The notes beneath the pieces were generated by a model. The model ran no database searches. It had not been told where the DNA came from and worked only from the letters and a program-made list of their open reading frames with translations. A stretch of 64,000 bases of DNA, taken from contig OX637336.1 in assembly GCA_951799405.1 (NCBI GenBank), positions 17,837,479 through 17,901,478 of the forward strand. Reading direction: 5' to 3'. This stretch comes from Agapetus fuscipes (lineage: Eukaryota; Arthropoda; Insecta; Trichoptera; Glossosomatidae). Each line of letters begins with the position of its first letter. Position 1 is the first letter of the stretch. The position numbers and the translations under genes were made by a program. This document shows, piece by piece, positions 22,058-31,915 of the stretch.

Positions 22058-22215
22058 AGACCGGTCCGTAGTCTATTGGCAACGCTTCGGACTCGTAAAT
22101 GAAAGGTCGTGGTGAGCGCTGTTTTTGAGTGAATCACATTTCAAGAGCCCTCTTCAAGTCATTGTCAAACTTTCAAGCAACACCCATTTGCTGTGAGAGT
22201 GGATGGACCTTGAGG
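22058..22215. repeat. S1 SINE, rearranged (head plus, tail minus)
   Basis: The head GACCGGTCCGTAGTC ... GGACTCGTAAATGAAAGG is on the plus strand. At 22112 it switches to GGTGAGCGCTGTTTTTGAGTG, the S1 tail in reverse, running back through CCATTTGCTGTGAG to GGATGGACC. The inversion is internal. Confidence 0.65.
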
Positions 22216-22574
22216 TACGAATGAGATGTATGTTTAAATTACAAATTATAGCACCCTCACTGCTTGATGACTGAGGATGACGAAGCTCATCCTCAGTGTA
22301 ATATCCGAACCTCGTGTAATATCCGACAAGTTGAATTACCCAACTGTGGAGTTATTATAATTGTTAAAGAAGAAATCATGTTTGTCAGAGCTGAAATCCT
22401 TTATTTTAATATTGACTTTAGAGATAACAGTACGTTTAAACTCAAATGCAGCGTTTGACCACAAAATGTATGGGAATTAAAACGCTCGTTTGGCGCGCTG
22501 CTTTAGCTTTATTTTCCTTTTTTGATAAAACGCTATGGTTCAGTTTAACCGTTAAGTTAGGGTACAGTTTGTCC

Positions 22575-23137
22575 GGTGACAGGTTAGAACGGCACAGTGA
22601 CAAAACGACACATGACATAATGACAAAACGCAGAATTTCACATGACAGAGCGACACGTGACAGAAAAACACATGACAGAACGACACGTGACAGAATAACA
22701 CATGATAGTACATCACAAACCTAAAACAGAACATACTATAAACGCACATAAAAAACATCACAAACAACACAAACATTTATTATGCTTCCACACGCCATTT
22801 ATGCGACTCCTTCGGGGATACCGCGGTAAGAAGCTGCTTTTCATGTGTAGCTTAGTTTATATACCTTTTTTTTATTTTATCTAATAATGATAATCGGGGG
22901 CGTTAAATTATTTTATAAGCTTTACTAAATAATGCATGCATGAGTTCCACTTTCTCATGTATCACTTTTTTGTCATGTGATGTTTCTTCATGTGCCGTTT
23001 ATGGTATGTGATGTTTTGTTATTGTGATGTACTTTCCTGCATTTTTTTGTCATGTGATGTACTGTCATTGTGATGTTCAGTCATTGCGTTGTTATCTCAT
23101 GTGTCGGTTTGTCACTGTGCCGTTCTAGCCTGTCACC
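22575..23137. mobile_element. FB1 fold-back element, intact ends
   Basis: Termini GGTGACAGGTTAGAACGGC and GCCGTTCTAGCCTGTCACC are inverted repeats, flanked by an exact 9-bp duplication AGTTTGTCC (22566-22574 and 23138-23146). Nine-bp duplications are typical of Mutator-like elements. The arms consist of about 15-16 bp units such as CATGACAGAACGACACG and TGTCATGTGATG. The centre holds a V SINE fragment. No transposase. Confidence 0.85.
22796..22862 (+). repeat. V SINE 3' fragment in the FB1 centre
   Basis: CCATTTATGCGACTCCTTCGGGG ... GCGGTAAGAAGCTGC ... TGTGTAGCTTAGTT is the V 3' end. Confidence 0.6.
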
Positions 23138-23529
23138 AGTTTGTCCATCATGCTTGGCTAAGCAGTATGGACAAAGAGGAAGTTGCGTTGCGAGCGCCAG
23201 TAGAGCAAGAAATCACAGCAAGCAAACAACACGGCAAGAAAGAAAGTCATTTCTTGTACTGAAGTTGGAACCTACTTGCACACACTTGATAACTTGCTAT
23301 TATTCCAAGTTTAATCACCTTTACTTTTCATATTTACATTACACGGAAAAATATATCAAGACGGTTATGGTTCGTATTATAACCGACAGATACGACTCCG
23401 ACAAAAGTTTGAGAAATCCATTCGCCTCTACATCACGGTTCGCAAAATCACGATGGATTCAAATAATGCCTATCACCAACCTCATATGCCTTTTTCGGAA
23501 CCAATTTTCATCACCTGTAAACTAAAATC

Positions 23530-24640
23530 AGACATCTATCTATAGAATATACTACAGATCAGGCGTCTATCTATAGATTATACTACAGATCAGGCATCTA
23601 TCTACAGATTATACCACAGATCAGGCATCTATCTACAGATTATACCACAGATCAGGCATCTATCTATAGATTATACCACAGATCAGGCATCTATCTACAG
23701 ATTATACCACAGATCAGGCATCTATCTACAGATTATACCACAGATCAGGCATCTATCTATAGATTATACCACAGATCAGGCATCTATCTATAGATTATAC
23801 CACAGATCAGGCATCTATCTATAGATTATACCACAGATCAGGCATCTATCTACAGATTATACCACAGATCAGGCGTCTATCTACAGATTATACCACAGAT
23901 CAGGCGTCTATCTACAGATTATACCACAGATCAGGCGTCTATCTACAGATTATACCACAGATCAGGCGTCTATCTACAGATTATACCACAGATCAGGCAT
24001 CTATCTACAGATTATACCACAGATCAGGCATCTATCTACAGATTATACCACAGATCAGGCGTCTATCTACAGATTATACCACAGATCAGGCGTCTATCTA
24101 CAGATTATACCACAGATCAGGCGTCTATCTACAGATTATACCACAGATCAGGCATCTATCTACAGATTATAGTACAGATCAGGCGTCTATCTACAGATTA
24201 TACCACAGATCAGGCGTCTATCTACAGATTATACCACAGATCAGGCGTCTATCTACAGATTATACCACAGATCAGGCATCTATCTACAGATTATACCTTG
24301 GACCGGTCCGTAGTCCGTAGTGGCAACACTTCGGACTCGTAAATGGAAGGTTGTGGATTCGGATCCCGGCGGAGCACAAAAATATACCATTTATATTTCG
24401 AATGTGCTCTTCGCTGGGTTGAAAAATTCATAAACCTTTACCAAAGACAGGTCACTGAAAGGTCCATCTAACCTTACAACAACTGGGTCTTGCTTGAGAG
24501 TTGGCGCTTTCTACAGCGACGACCAAGCTCGCAGAGGGCTCTTGAGGTGTGATACACACAAAAACAGCGCTCACCAAATAAATCATCCTAATATTATTAT
24601 TATTATACCACATATCAGGCATCTATCTATAATCTATACT
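23530..24640 (+). repeat. 31-bp minisatellite array, about 25 units
   Basis: The unit is CAGGCATCTATCTACAGATT plus ATACCACAGAT (31 bp), repeated from 23530 to 24297. It ends with one more unit after an S1 insertion (24602-24640). Two sites vary between units: GGCA/GGCG and CTAC/CTAT. The CTAT variant is confined to the left part, and GGCG runs dominate the right, showing local unit amplification. Units at 23555, 23590 and 24170 carry further private changes. Confidence 0.95.
24298..24605 (+). repeat. S1 SINE with (ATT)n tail, inserted in the minisatellite
   Basis: Head GACCGGTCCGTAGTCC, B box GGATTCGGATCCC, body, and tail CAGCGCTCACCAAATAAATC ... (ATT)5. ATTATACC at 24290-24297 is repeated at 24602-24609, giving the target duplication. 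Confidence 0.88.
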
Positions 24641-25133
24641 GTAGTATACACGTCGTGAATATTGTTTGTAAAATAGTGAAGAAGATAACAATGAAAACTA
24701 AATAATTTACGGTGTTTTTCATACACTACAAGTCCATGGCTCAACCGCGACCTAACATGAATTTTCCATACAAAAAATAACGATGACCCATGAATCACCT
24801 GTGGATCAAATGCTTTTTGAATACACTGTTAGAATTAAGTAATATTCACCTTTTTCCGATATCTAATGCTGTAATACAGACTCCTTGCAGCTCCAGGTGA
24901 CAGCGAAAACCTTCTGCAAGGAGTGGAATTCTTCACTAAATTTATCATTACTTCTTATTACTATTATTTTATTTATATTCTTATTTTCATAACACACACA
25001 GTAACATTCACACCACAATAAAAGGGTAACACAAAAATATTTTCACTTACGAAAGTTTTTCAATGCGAAATTAAATGGGTAGGAACAAAGACACGCAAAC
25101 TGAAAGAGGACGTGAAAGCAAAGTATAAAATAA

Positions 25134-25670
25134 TATGAATAGTTGCACATTTTTATCAACGCTGATGAATGGAAGTGAGGTGTGGACAGTAGAAATGAAA
25201 CACTTGAGAGGTATGACAGGGAAAACTCGATTTACGAATGAATGTGTAACAGAGGATGTGAAAGTAAAAGAGCAAAATAATGCAACGAGGACGTTTAGAA
25301 GTGTGGTAAGAATGAATGATGAAAGACTGACAAAGTGAGTATAAAGAGAAAATTACAAATTAAAACAAGAAAAAAGTGTGGCTTTATAAGATTGGTGAAT
25401 TATTAAAGAATGTGATATACCCAGTAAGGCGCAGTATTTTCAACGTTAGCATAGCGACTTTATACTGTATGAAAAGGACGAATTAAAGTCACATAAGATA
25501 ACGTTTTAACACTAAACGTAAAAAAGGAAACGTCTCAAAAGGGTGGTGGATATAAACGAATTGCAGGAGGCATGCAAGGATAGGAAAAAGTGGATGCATC
25601 TCTGCAGAGGCTCTGGCCCCCCTAGAGCATGAAGAGAATGAAGACAGAGTTACAGTTACAGCATTTCAAT
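25134..25670 (+). pseudogene. LINE RT 3' fragment interrupted by an M1 MITE
   Basis: The left piece reads LSTLMNGSEVWTVEMKHLRG and VRMNDERLTK (RT C-terminus). The right piece, 25520-25670, reads DINELQEACKDRKKWMH and ends in AGACAGAGTTACAGTTACAG. Between them, 25428-25505 matches the M1 MITE (CGCAGTATTTTCAACGTTAGC), truncated at its right end. Same family as 4786 and 5768. Confidence 0.7.
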
Positions 25671-25675
25671 ACTGG

Positions 25676-26390
25676 TAAATTTATTTATTTATTTACGGCG
25701 TAAGCCTTTAACAAAATAAGTATATAACTAAATCAAAAACAGTTTTTGTCTTTTACAAATAAACAAAAATACAGTAAGAAAATAAAAGTAAAACTCTATA
25801 TAAACTCAAAAATAAGAAAACTATAAAAATACTAAAAAACCTTAAACTGTAAGCTATATACAAACAATAAAAATTAAAAAATAGCAAAAAATTAAAAATA
25901 AAAACTTCAGATACCATTCAAATATCACTAATAAAGAAATTCACCAGGCAGACATCGTTCATATAATAACAATCTAAAACAATATAATTTATTATATATT
26001 ATGGATGTCCCAAAAACATTTTTTTCAAACCTTGGTTATAGGTATGGTAATTATTATTATGCAGTTGCTCCGAATTGTGTAAATGAAATGGTTTATAGTT
26101 AAAACTTCACTCACAAGTTATTGTGGTTATTCTGAGATAGGTAAATTCAATTAAATGAACAAAACAATTTATGATAAAAACCCACATGTACGCGAGGTAT
26201 TTACGTGAATTTGAAAACAATAATATTTTCCTGTAAATGGTTCGGTATACAAGTGTGATAACAATGGCGTCTGTACGATTGTTGGCGCCAAAACTGACTA
26301 ATGGCGGCCTGTCTATTGTCTGTGGTAGAAACAGAGTGACGTATGGTGAATACTAATTAACGGAATGGAGAGAGGGCATTTAAAACTATT
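25676..26390. other. Gene-free A/T-rich stretch
   Basis: Starts with (TTTA)4 and GGCGTAAGCC, then A-rich sequence that could be an old LINE 3' UTR in reverse. No coding. Confidence 0.35.
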
Positions 26391-26392
26391 AC

Positions 26393-26458
26393 AACGTCGT
26401 GGTCTGGTGGTTATCACCTCTGATTCGGTGGCAGAAGGTACCGGGTTTGAATTTCCAG
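26393..26458 (+). repeat. tRNA-like SINE head
   Basis: GTGGTCTGGTGGTTATCACC (A-box-like) and CCGGGTTTGAATTTC (B-box-like), with tRNA-like spacing. No acceptor-stem pairing of a functional tRNA was found, so I call it a SINE head. Confidence 0.5.
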
Positions 26459-26519
26459 AAGAAATAGATATTTTGTATTTGATGTTAAGATACATTTTTT
26501 TTAAATTCACATGCATTTA

Positions 26520-27870
26520 TGAATATTTGTAACAAATGTTTACCCAGTTTTACAAGAATGAAGTTGGAACGTTTTTGGCACAGATGTTTCAATTTTTTTT
26601 CTAGGCCGGTAAAAACTACAGGTCTATGCTACTAGGATCCATAGCAATCAATAAAAAAATATTAGTTAGTTTTTGCCCCAGTAACCTGGCCATGTGACTT
26701 TTTTTAAAACTATGTTAGTAAGGACCTCAATCCACTAGCTCAGGTCTGTCCAACATACGGTTCATACAACATATGGCTTAAAACTTTTGGAGGTTAGAAT
26801 CCAAAAGTGTCTTTACAAAATAAGATAATACACCAACTAAATTGATTAAATCTGCGAAATAATTCAAAGACAATTTTGCTTGGATTAAATAAAATTGGAT
26901 TAAATAAAAACAAATTTATTGATCTAATTATTAAAGTCACAGACTTCCTTACATTTAATTAAGCAAGAAATTCAGCTTCAAAAGTAATAAAAAAGTAATT
27001 TACTTCACAACAATAAATATTTTCTGAAATTATTATTAGTATTAATGTGTATTTGTGTTTTTTTTAGTGATATTTTATGAAAAATAATAAATCATTAGTG
27101 CCATCTTTGACACATTAAAATTGACTAAATGTTGTAACCTATCAAAAATCCCTGATTATCGGGAATTTCCAGTGGGTGACGTCACATAGCCGAAAGATAT
27201 TTTAAATTTTTGTACCTTATTGGAAACAAAACAAAAGAAACTCACCCTCACTAGTAAATCATCCATGGAATGATACCCACACACCATGTATTCCAAAACT
27301 CTAGACATATTTCAAATGTCTGATTATCCTCACAAAACACCAAAATAATTTCACATATTTTTCACTATCACACACTTCTCCGTTACAATAAACATTACAG
27401 CTTTACAAACAGTGTAATTTACATAAAATTTGCCCCACAGCTGATCCATGGATCATTTAATTTTTTATTAAAATTAAAATAAAAATGCAACCAAAAAATT
27501 ACAGTACAGGTAACTTTGAAATAAAATAGTGTTTTTCCTCTCAACACGTCCGTGTGCTAGATGCAAAATTTGGTGTTATACTAGTCGGTGTGATGTCTCG
27601 GGGACATGCTCTGAGGATAATTGATGGCATTCAGCAATTAACCTTTGAGGAAACTGTTTGCCAGGTCAATATTGGATCAGGTGTGCTCGACTCTTGTCCA
27701 ACGTGCTAAATATCTACACTACGATTGAACTAATACATTTAATAATATTAACACTTACACAGTGTTGTTGTTTGAGAATAACATTGTGCAGGGGCACAAC
27801 GACTAGAAAAGTAACAAAAGCAAATAAATAAAATAAGAAATACTTATACGAGTATCGTTTTGAGTGGCAA
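26520..27870. other. Gene-free stretch
   Basis: AT-rich. The plus strand at 27545-27708 is open without ATG for about 55 codons (includes VLDAKFGVILVGVMSRGHAL, ends VLDSCPTC). This could be a transposase relic, but no family is recognised. Confidence 0.3.
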
Positions 27871-27875
27871 TCAAG

Positions 27876-28192
27876 GTTGATCTAGTAGTCTAGAGGTAAA
27901 GCTTCGGATTCATAAATGGAAGGTCGCTGGTTTGAATTCCGGCGAAGCACAACAAAAAACCATTTGTATTTTCAAATATGCTCTATGCAGGTTTGAAAAT
28001 TTTATATACCTTTACCAAAGACCAGTCACTAAGGGTCCATCCAGCTTACAGCAACTGAGTTTTTCTTGAGAATTAGCACTTTTTATACCGACGCGCCAAC
28101 GACCAAGCTCGCAGAGGGCTCTTGAGGTGTGATTAACACAAAAACAGCACTTACCAAATAAAGCATCTTAATGTTATTACTATTTATTATTG
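27876..28192 (+). repeat. S1 SINE with (ATT)n tail
   Basis: TGATCTAGTAGTCTAGAGG head, B box GGTTTGAATTCCGG, body, then CAGCACTTACCAAATAAAGC and an ATTATT-rich tail. Diverged copy. Confidence 0.78.
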
Positions 28193-28216
28193 ATAATCTC
28201 TTTTTATAATTCAAAT

Positions 28217-28634
28217 CTATCTATCTATAATCTAAGATGCAAAGATATATAACATTTAGGATTCATATTCAATGCGTGCCCGCAGGCAGACAGGTTCGTA
28301 CTTACACATGCTGCACGTGAACTTAGGACATAAAAACTCAAATCTCAAATGAACATGAGCCTAAATTATCTAGATTTTCAGCAGTAGCTTTGTGAAAGTT
28401 TATTTTTATTAATTTAAAAATAAATATTCATTTTGTGTTAAAATTCAACTATGAATTTATTTTATGCACAACCAGTTTTGGGAGAAGCAGTATATCTTAT
28501 CTTCAGGTGTAAAATGAAACATAAACCTTGCAATTATTGGCAACCTGAAACTGGGGTGACTTTGCTAAAGTGAACCATTTTTTACAGTATAGGTGGTTAG
28601 CCTCATACCAACCTCATACCGACAAGGAACCCAA
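28217..28634 (-). repeat. Family A copy split by an insert
   Basis: The 3' half is 28217-28360, and the 5' half 28508-28634 ends CAACCTCATACCGACAAGG. The gap (about 28361-28507) is an insert flanked by AAATGAACATGAGCC and AAATGAAACATAAACC, an imperfect 15-bp duplication. On the minus strand the insert starts CACCTGAAGATAAGAT and continues CCCAAAACTGGTTGTGCAT, resembling the palindromic-insert family. Confidence 0.72.
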
Positions 28635-28943
28635 AAATTTCGGAAATTCATTTAATGATTGAAAAACGTACAATCAAATTAAATTTTACTAAATTAAATG
28701 AAGATTCTTTAAAAAAAAAAGCACTTGATATGTATTTAGACCCCTGCCTGGTGCAATTCCTAAATTGATCATTATTCCATTGAGAATACAAAGCATGCGA
28801 CGTCCAGCTCTCTTACTATACGGAACGTCAGTCCAGTCTTGGAGCGACATGGCTTAATCAATCTAAATTGAACAAAATTACTAAATATCATCCATACATG
28901 TATGAGGATTAATTTGTTACCGTGATGGTAGGTAATTACATAC

Positions 28944-29166
28944 CAGTTGCAGTCTAGAGGTTAACGCTACAGATTCACAATTAGAGGATAGTGGGTTCGA
29001 TTTTCAGAGAAGCACAAAAAAATTTAAATATGCTTCACAGCCACAAAGGTTTAATCCAGTAAGTCTTGCTGGAGAAACTGGTGCTTAATAACGACAAGCA
29101 CGCATGCTGAGGGCTCTTGAGGTGTGATTTACACAAAAATAGCACTCAGAATATAAATCAGATAAA
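28944..29166 (+). repeat. S1 SINE, diverged
   Basis: TTGCAGTCTAGAGGTTAACG and GTGGGTTCGATTTTC as A/B boxes. The tail CTCTTGAGGTGTGATTTACAC ... CACTCAGAATATAAATC lacks most of the middle body. Confidence 0.68.
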
Positions 29167-29187
29167 TTAATGTCAATGATTTATTTA

Positions 29188-29435
29188 GTTTAAGGGTTTA
29201 AATTAAACACTGTTCTATATTATTTTCACTTTTATAACTTTTATTTTTAAATTTTACTAACGTTTTCGATTTTAGATCATCATCAGGTATAGATGATCTA
29301 AGATCGAAAACGTTAGTAAAATTTAAAAATAAAAGTGAAAATATAGAACAGTGTTTAATTTAAACCCTTAAACTAAATAAATTATTGAATATGAATTTTC
29401 ACAGTGTTAATACACAAACCACACAAAATATGATA
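29188..29435 (-). mobile_element. Palindromic insert, second copy
   Basis: Two arms of about 95 bp (GTTTAAGGGTTTAAATTAAAC ... and inverse) fold into a long hairpin. On the minus strand the apex reads ACCTGATGATGATCTAAAATC followed by GAAAACG. The minus-strand start GTGTATTAACACTGTG matches the insert at 13328. The flanks TCAATGATTTATTTA and TCAATGAATTTATTTA are a 15-16 bp duplication. Confidence 0.8.
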
Positions 29436-29825
29436 TCAATGAATTTATTTACTTTGATTCTTTAGGAGGTAGGTATAAAAATATCAAACATGGAATGTTG
29501 GTGTCTATGGAAATTTTTTATTCTAAATTCAAATATGCAGTTGGTAATATAGAAAAATAAAATGGAGGGAAATAAGTTTGTGTGAAAGGAGATTGCAAAA
29601 AAATGTTTTGTGAAGCAAATTCTTTGCTGGTTTTTTAATTATTTCAATTATGCTTTTTGTATCAAGATGTATCATGTTAAAACTGTTTGTTTGCTATTTA
29701 AATAAAATAAAAATAAGACATCATTATAATTTTAGTCTTTTGAAATGAAATTAAGATGAAATATCAACACTGCTACAGAAATAGTTAAATAGTGCATATT
29801 GAAAGTTCTCTAAATCTAACAAAAT

Positions 29826-29998
29826 ATGGTGAGTTTGAAAAATTACATAGATATTTAATTTGCTTACACAAATTAAAATAAAAATATATTTGTTGTTTCC
29901 CCTTTACCCTTAGGTATCTGCCCTCGCTGGACATAGACTTCTTTCCTATTCATCAAGGAAGGTTTTATTCATAAAAAAACCCTGCTTAAAACATATTG
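29826..29998 (+). CDS. Possible first exons of an unidentified gene
   Basis: An ATG at 29826-29828 is followed at once by GTGAGT. A pyrimidine tract TTTCCCCTTTACCCTTAG then leads to an 85-base open segment, 29914-29998, ending in a strong donor G|GTGAGT. The joined start would read M-VSALAGHRLLSYSSRKVLF-IKKPCLKHI, basic and Ser/Leu-rich like a mitochondrial targeting peptide. An acceptor at 30695 (TTCTTTTTCCAG) would keep the frame, but it runs into a stop after 17 codons. No family recognised. If real, it would lie on the opposite strand from loco. Confidence 0.28.
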
Positions 29999-30171
29999 GT
30001 GAGTTTTTAAAGCTTTGTTATTGTTTTGTTTGATAATTTGGAGTAAAATTTCTCAAAGCCCTTCTGAGGATCTTGAGATATATGAAAAAATATGCTGTAT
30101 TTCTAAACAGCAAAATATACACTATCGATAAGTTAACATCAAGTGGCAATAGTAATAGAGTTTGATATTTT

Positions 30172-30422
30172 CCATCATAGGTTGTTATGCGGCTGACCAC
30201 CCATAATATAAAAATTGGTTCACTTTGCCAATGTCACCCCTGTTTCAGGGAAGGACGGCAAGAGTTGCAAGGCTTATGTTCATTTGAGATTGGGTTTTTA
30301 TATTGTAGGTCCACATGCGGCATGTGTTAGCGCGAAATTATACATATCTGCTTGTGGGAATGCATTTAGTATAAATCTTAAATGATATATATCTTTGCAG
30401 CTTAGATTAGATTAGATTAGAT
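30172..30422 (+). repeat. Family A copy, recent
   Basis: By eye, identical to 46941-47187 from ATAGGTTGTTATGCGGC to the (GATTA)3 tail, about 240 bp. Other copies differ at many sites. Both lack most of the hairpin pairing (GTTAG-CGCGAA-ATTAT). Confidence 0.9.
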
Positions 30423-30439
30423 AGTCTTCAGTTTCGGAG

Positions 30440-30672
30440 TTCTCTCTTTACGAAAATCATAGCACTGGTAAGGTTTACCTAGCCTTCAATAAGAAATACC
30501 TACCTAACTCCTAGAGAGCAAGGAATCCCTCAATTAAAAAATGAAGTGGTTAGCTAAAGTCTTGCCTCCTTGCCATTGAAAATAAATAGTTTCAATTTGC
30601 CACATGCACGCCCTTTGGGGACAACGTAGTAAAAATCAGCACTACATGTGCAGCTCAGTTGCGAATCCCAGA
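30440..30672 (+). repeat. V SINE 3' part
   Basis: GTAAGGTTTACCTAGCCTTC ... GAAGTGGTTAGC ... GCCACATGCACGCCCTTTGGGG ... GTGCAGCTCAGTTGCG. Diverged. Confidence 0.65.
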
Positions 30673-30679
30673 ATTCTTT

Positions 30680-31440
30680 CTACTTCTTTTTCCAGAACAA
30701 TCTATCGAAATAGTTAATGATTTGACCAGCATATTTTCTTTACATTAGAGAATTGATAATGTATTCATGTAGCTCTGTATATTTTAGTGAATTAGATTAG
30801 ATGAACACGTCAGATTATAGCAGTGGCTCTTAATCTTTTATTGAACAGGAACCACTTTTATAATTTTGACCAGGGAACATTCTAGCAAGATGGCAAAAAT
30901 GTTCTTCACAATAAAATTGTCAACGGAAAGAGGAAAAGGATCATCGAGTTATAATATAGACGAGTAGAAAATAAATTACGGCATTGATACATTCTATGGG
31001 GCAAATTGGTTCCCAGTCATGTCAAACACAGAAGCGGTGTAGTCATACAGAACATGTTCGAATATCTGTGAAATATTATGTTTTCTTGCGTTCTCCATTT
31101 TGTATTTCGAGACCCAATAATTACACATACCATAATGTCTACAAATAATGCCTTTTAGTTTTAAGTTTAAAACTTGCTAAATTTACCGATCGAAAGAATT
31201 AAAAAGTGTGCACAGAACGATTGTGCAGGCGTGAGTTTCAAAACTACCAACTTTCAGGAAGGATTTCATAGTTTCACTGCAGTTTTTTTGTTCACAACAA
31301 AATGACACTGCAGATCTTTGTTCTCTTTCTAACTAAGGACGATTTGCGGTTAAGCAAGTTGAAACTGATATAGTGTCTAATTTTGTTAAAATAGTTTCTA
31401 GTCCGCAGATATCATATCTCAGTGGGACGGACGAACTTGA
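30680..31440 (+). repeat. Unclassified repeat, copy 2, and flanking gene-free DNA
   Basis: 30945-31440 aligns by eye with 21540-22056 (TTTGTTCTCTTTCTAACTAAG, GTTAAAATAGTTTCTAGTCC). The remainder shows no gene. Confidence 0.5.
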
Positions 31441-31915
31441 AAACACACACAATCTCCTGCTTTCCCCAGTAGGGACAAAAATGACTCTGAAACTGAAATC
31501 ATTAACAGGGTGGGAGGAGGTTGGTTGCTTAATAAAAACACCAAAAAATCCTGTTACGTAACTCTTCTTATTTAATTCTTAAGTAATTATCCCACTCTAA
31601 CAAACAAAACATGTGGGGTCACTTTCGAGGCTCATGCAGACCGCCAGTTGAGAACCACTGGATCATAGTATTACGCACGCACACTTATACAGTGACTAGC
31701 TTCTGTACTGTGAGCATAGAGACTAATACACAGATTATGCTGGTAGCTGAATTCATTAAAGACTTTATAATGTACGGCAATCCTTTGTCTATATTTCGAC
31801 AAGAGTTTCTATTGTCATTTATACATTTTAAGTAATCAATTTAATTCTTAAACACACACACATATTTTTTAATAATTGTAACAAATAACATTTAAATAGA
31901 ATAAAGCTGACTTAC

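Noticed and set aside
23530..24297. CRISPR-like regular array
   Set aside because: Units are contiguous 31-bp repeats with no unique spacers, in an animal genome. It is a minisatellite.
24301..24375. Possible true tRNA gene
   Set aside because: A and B boxes are present, but the cloverleaf does not close, and the same head recurs in many dispersed copies with tails. It is a SINE head.
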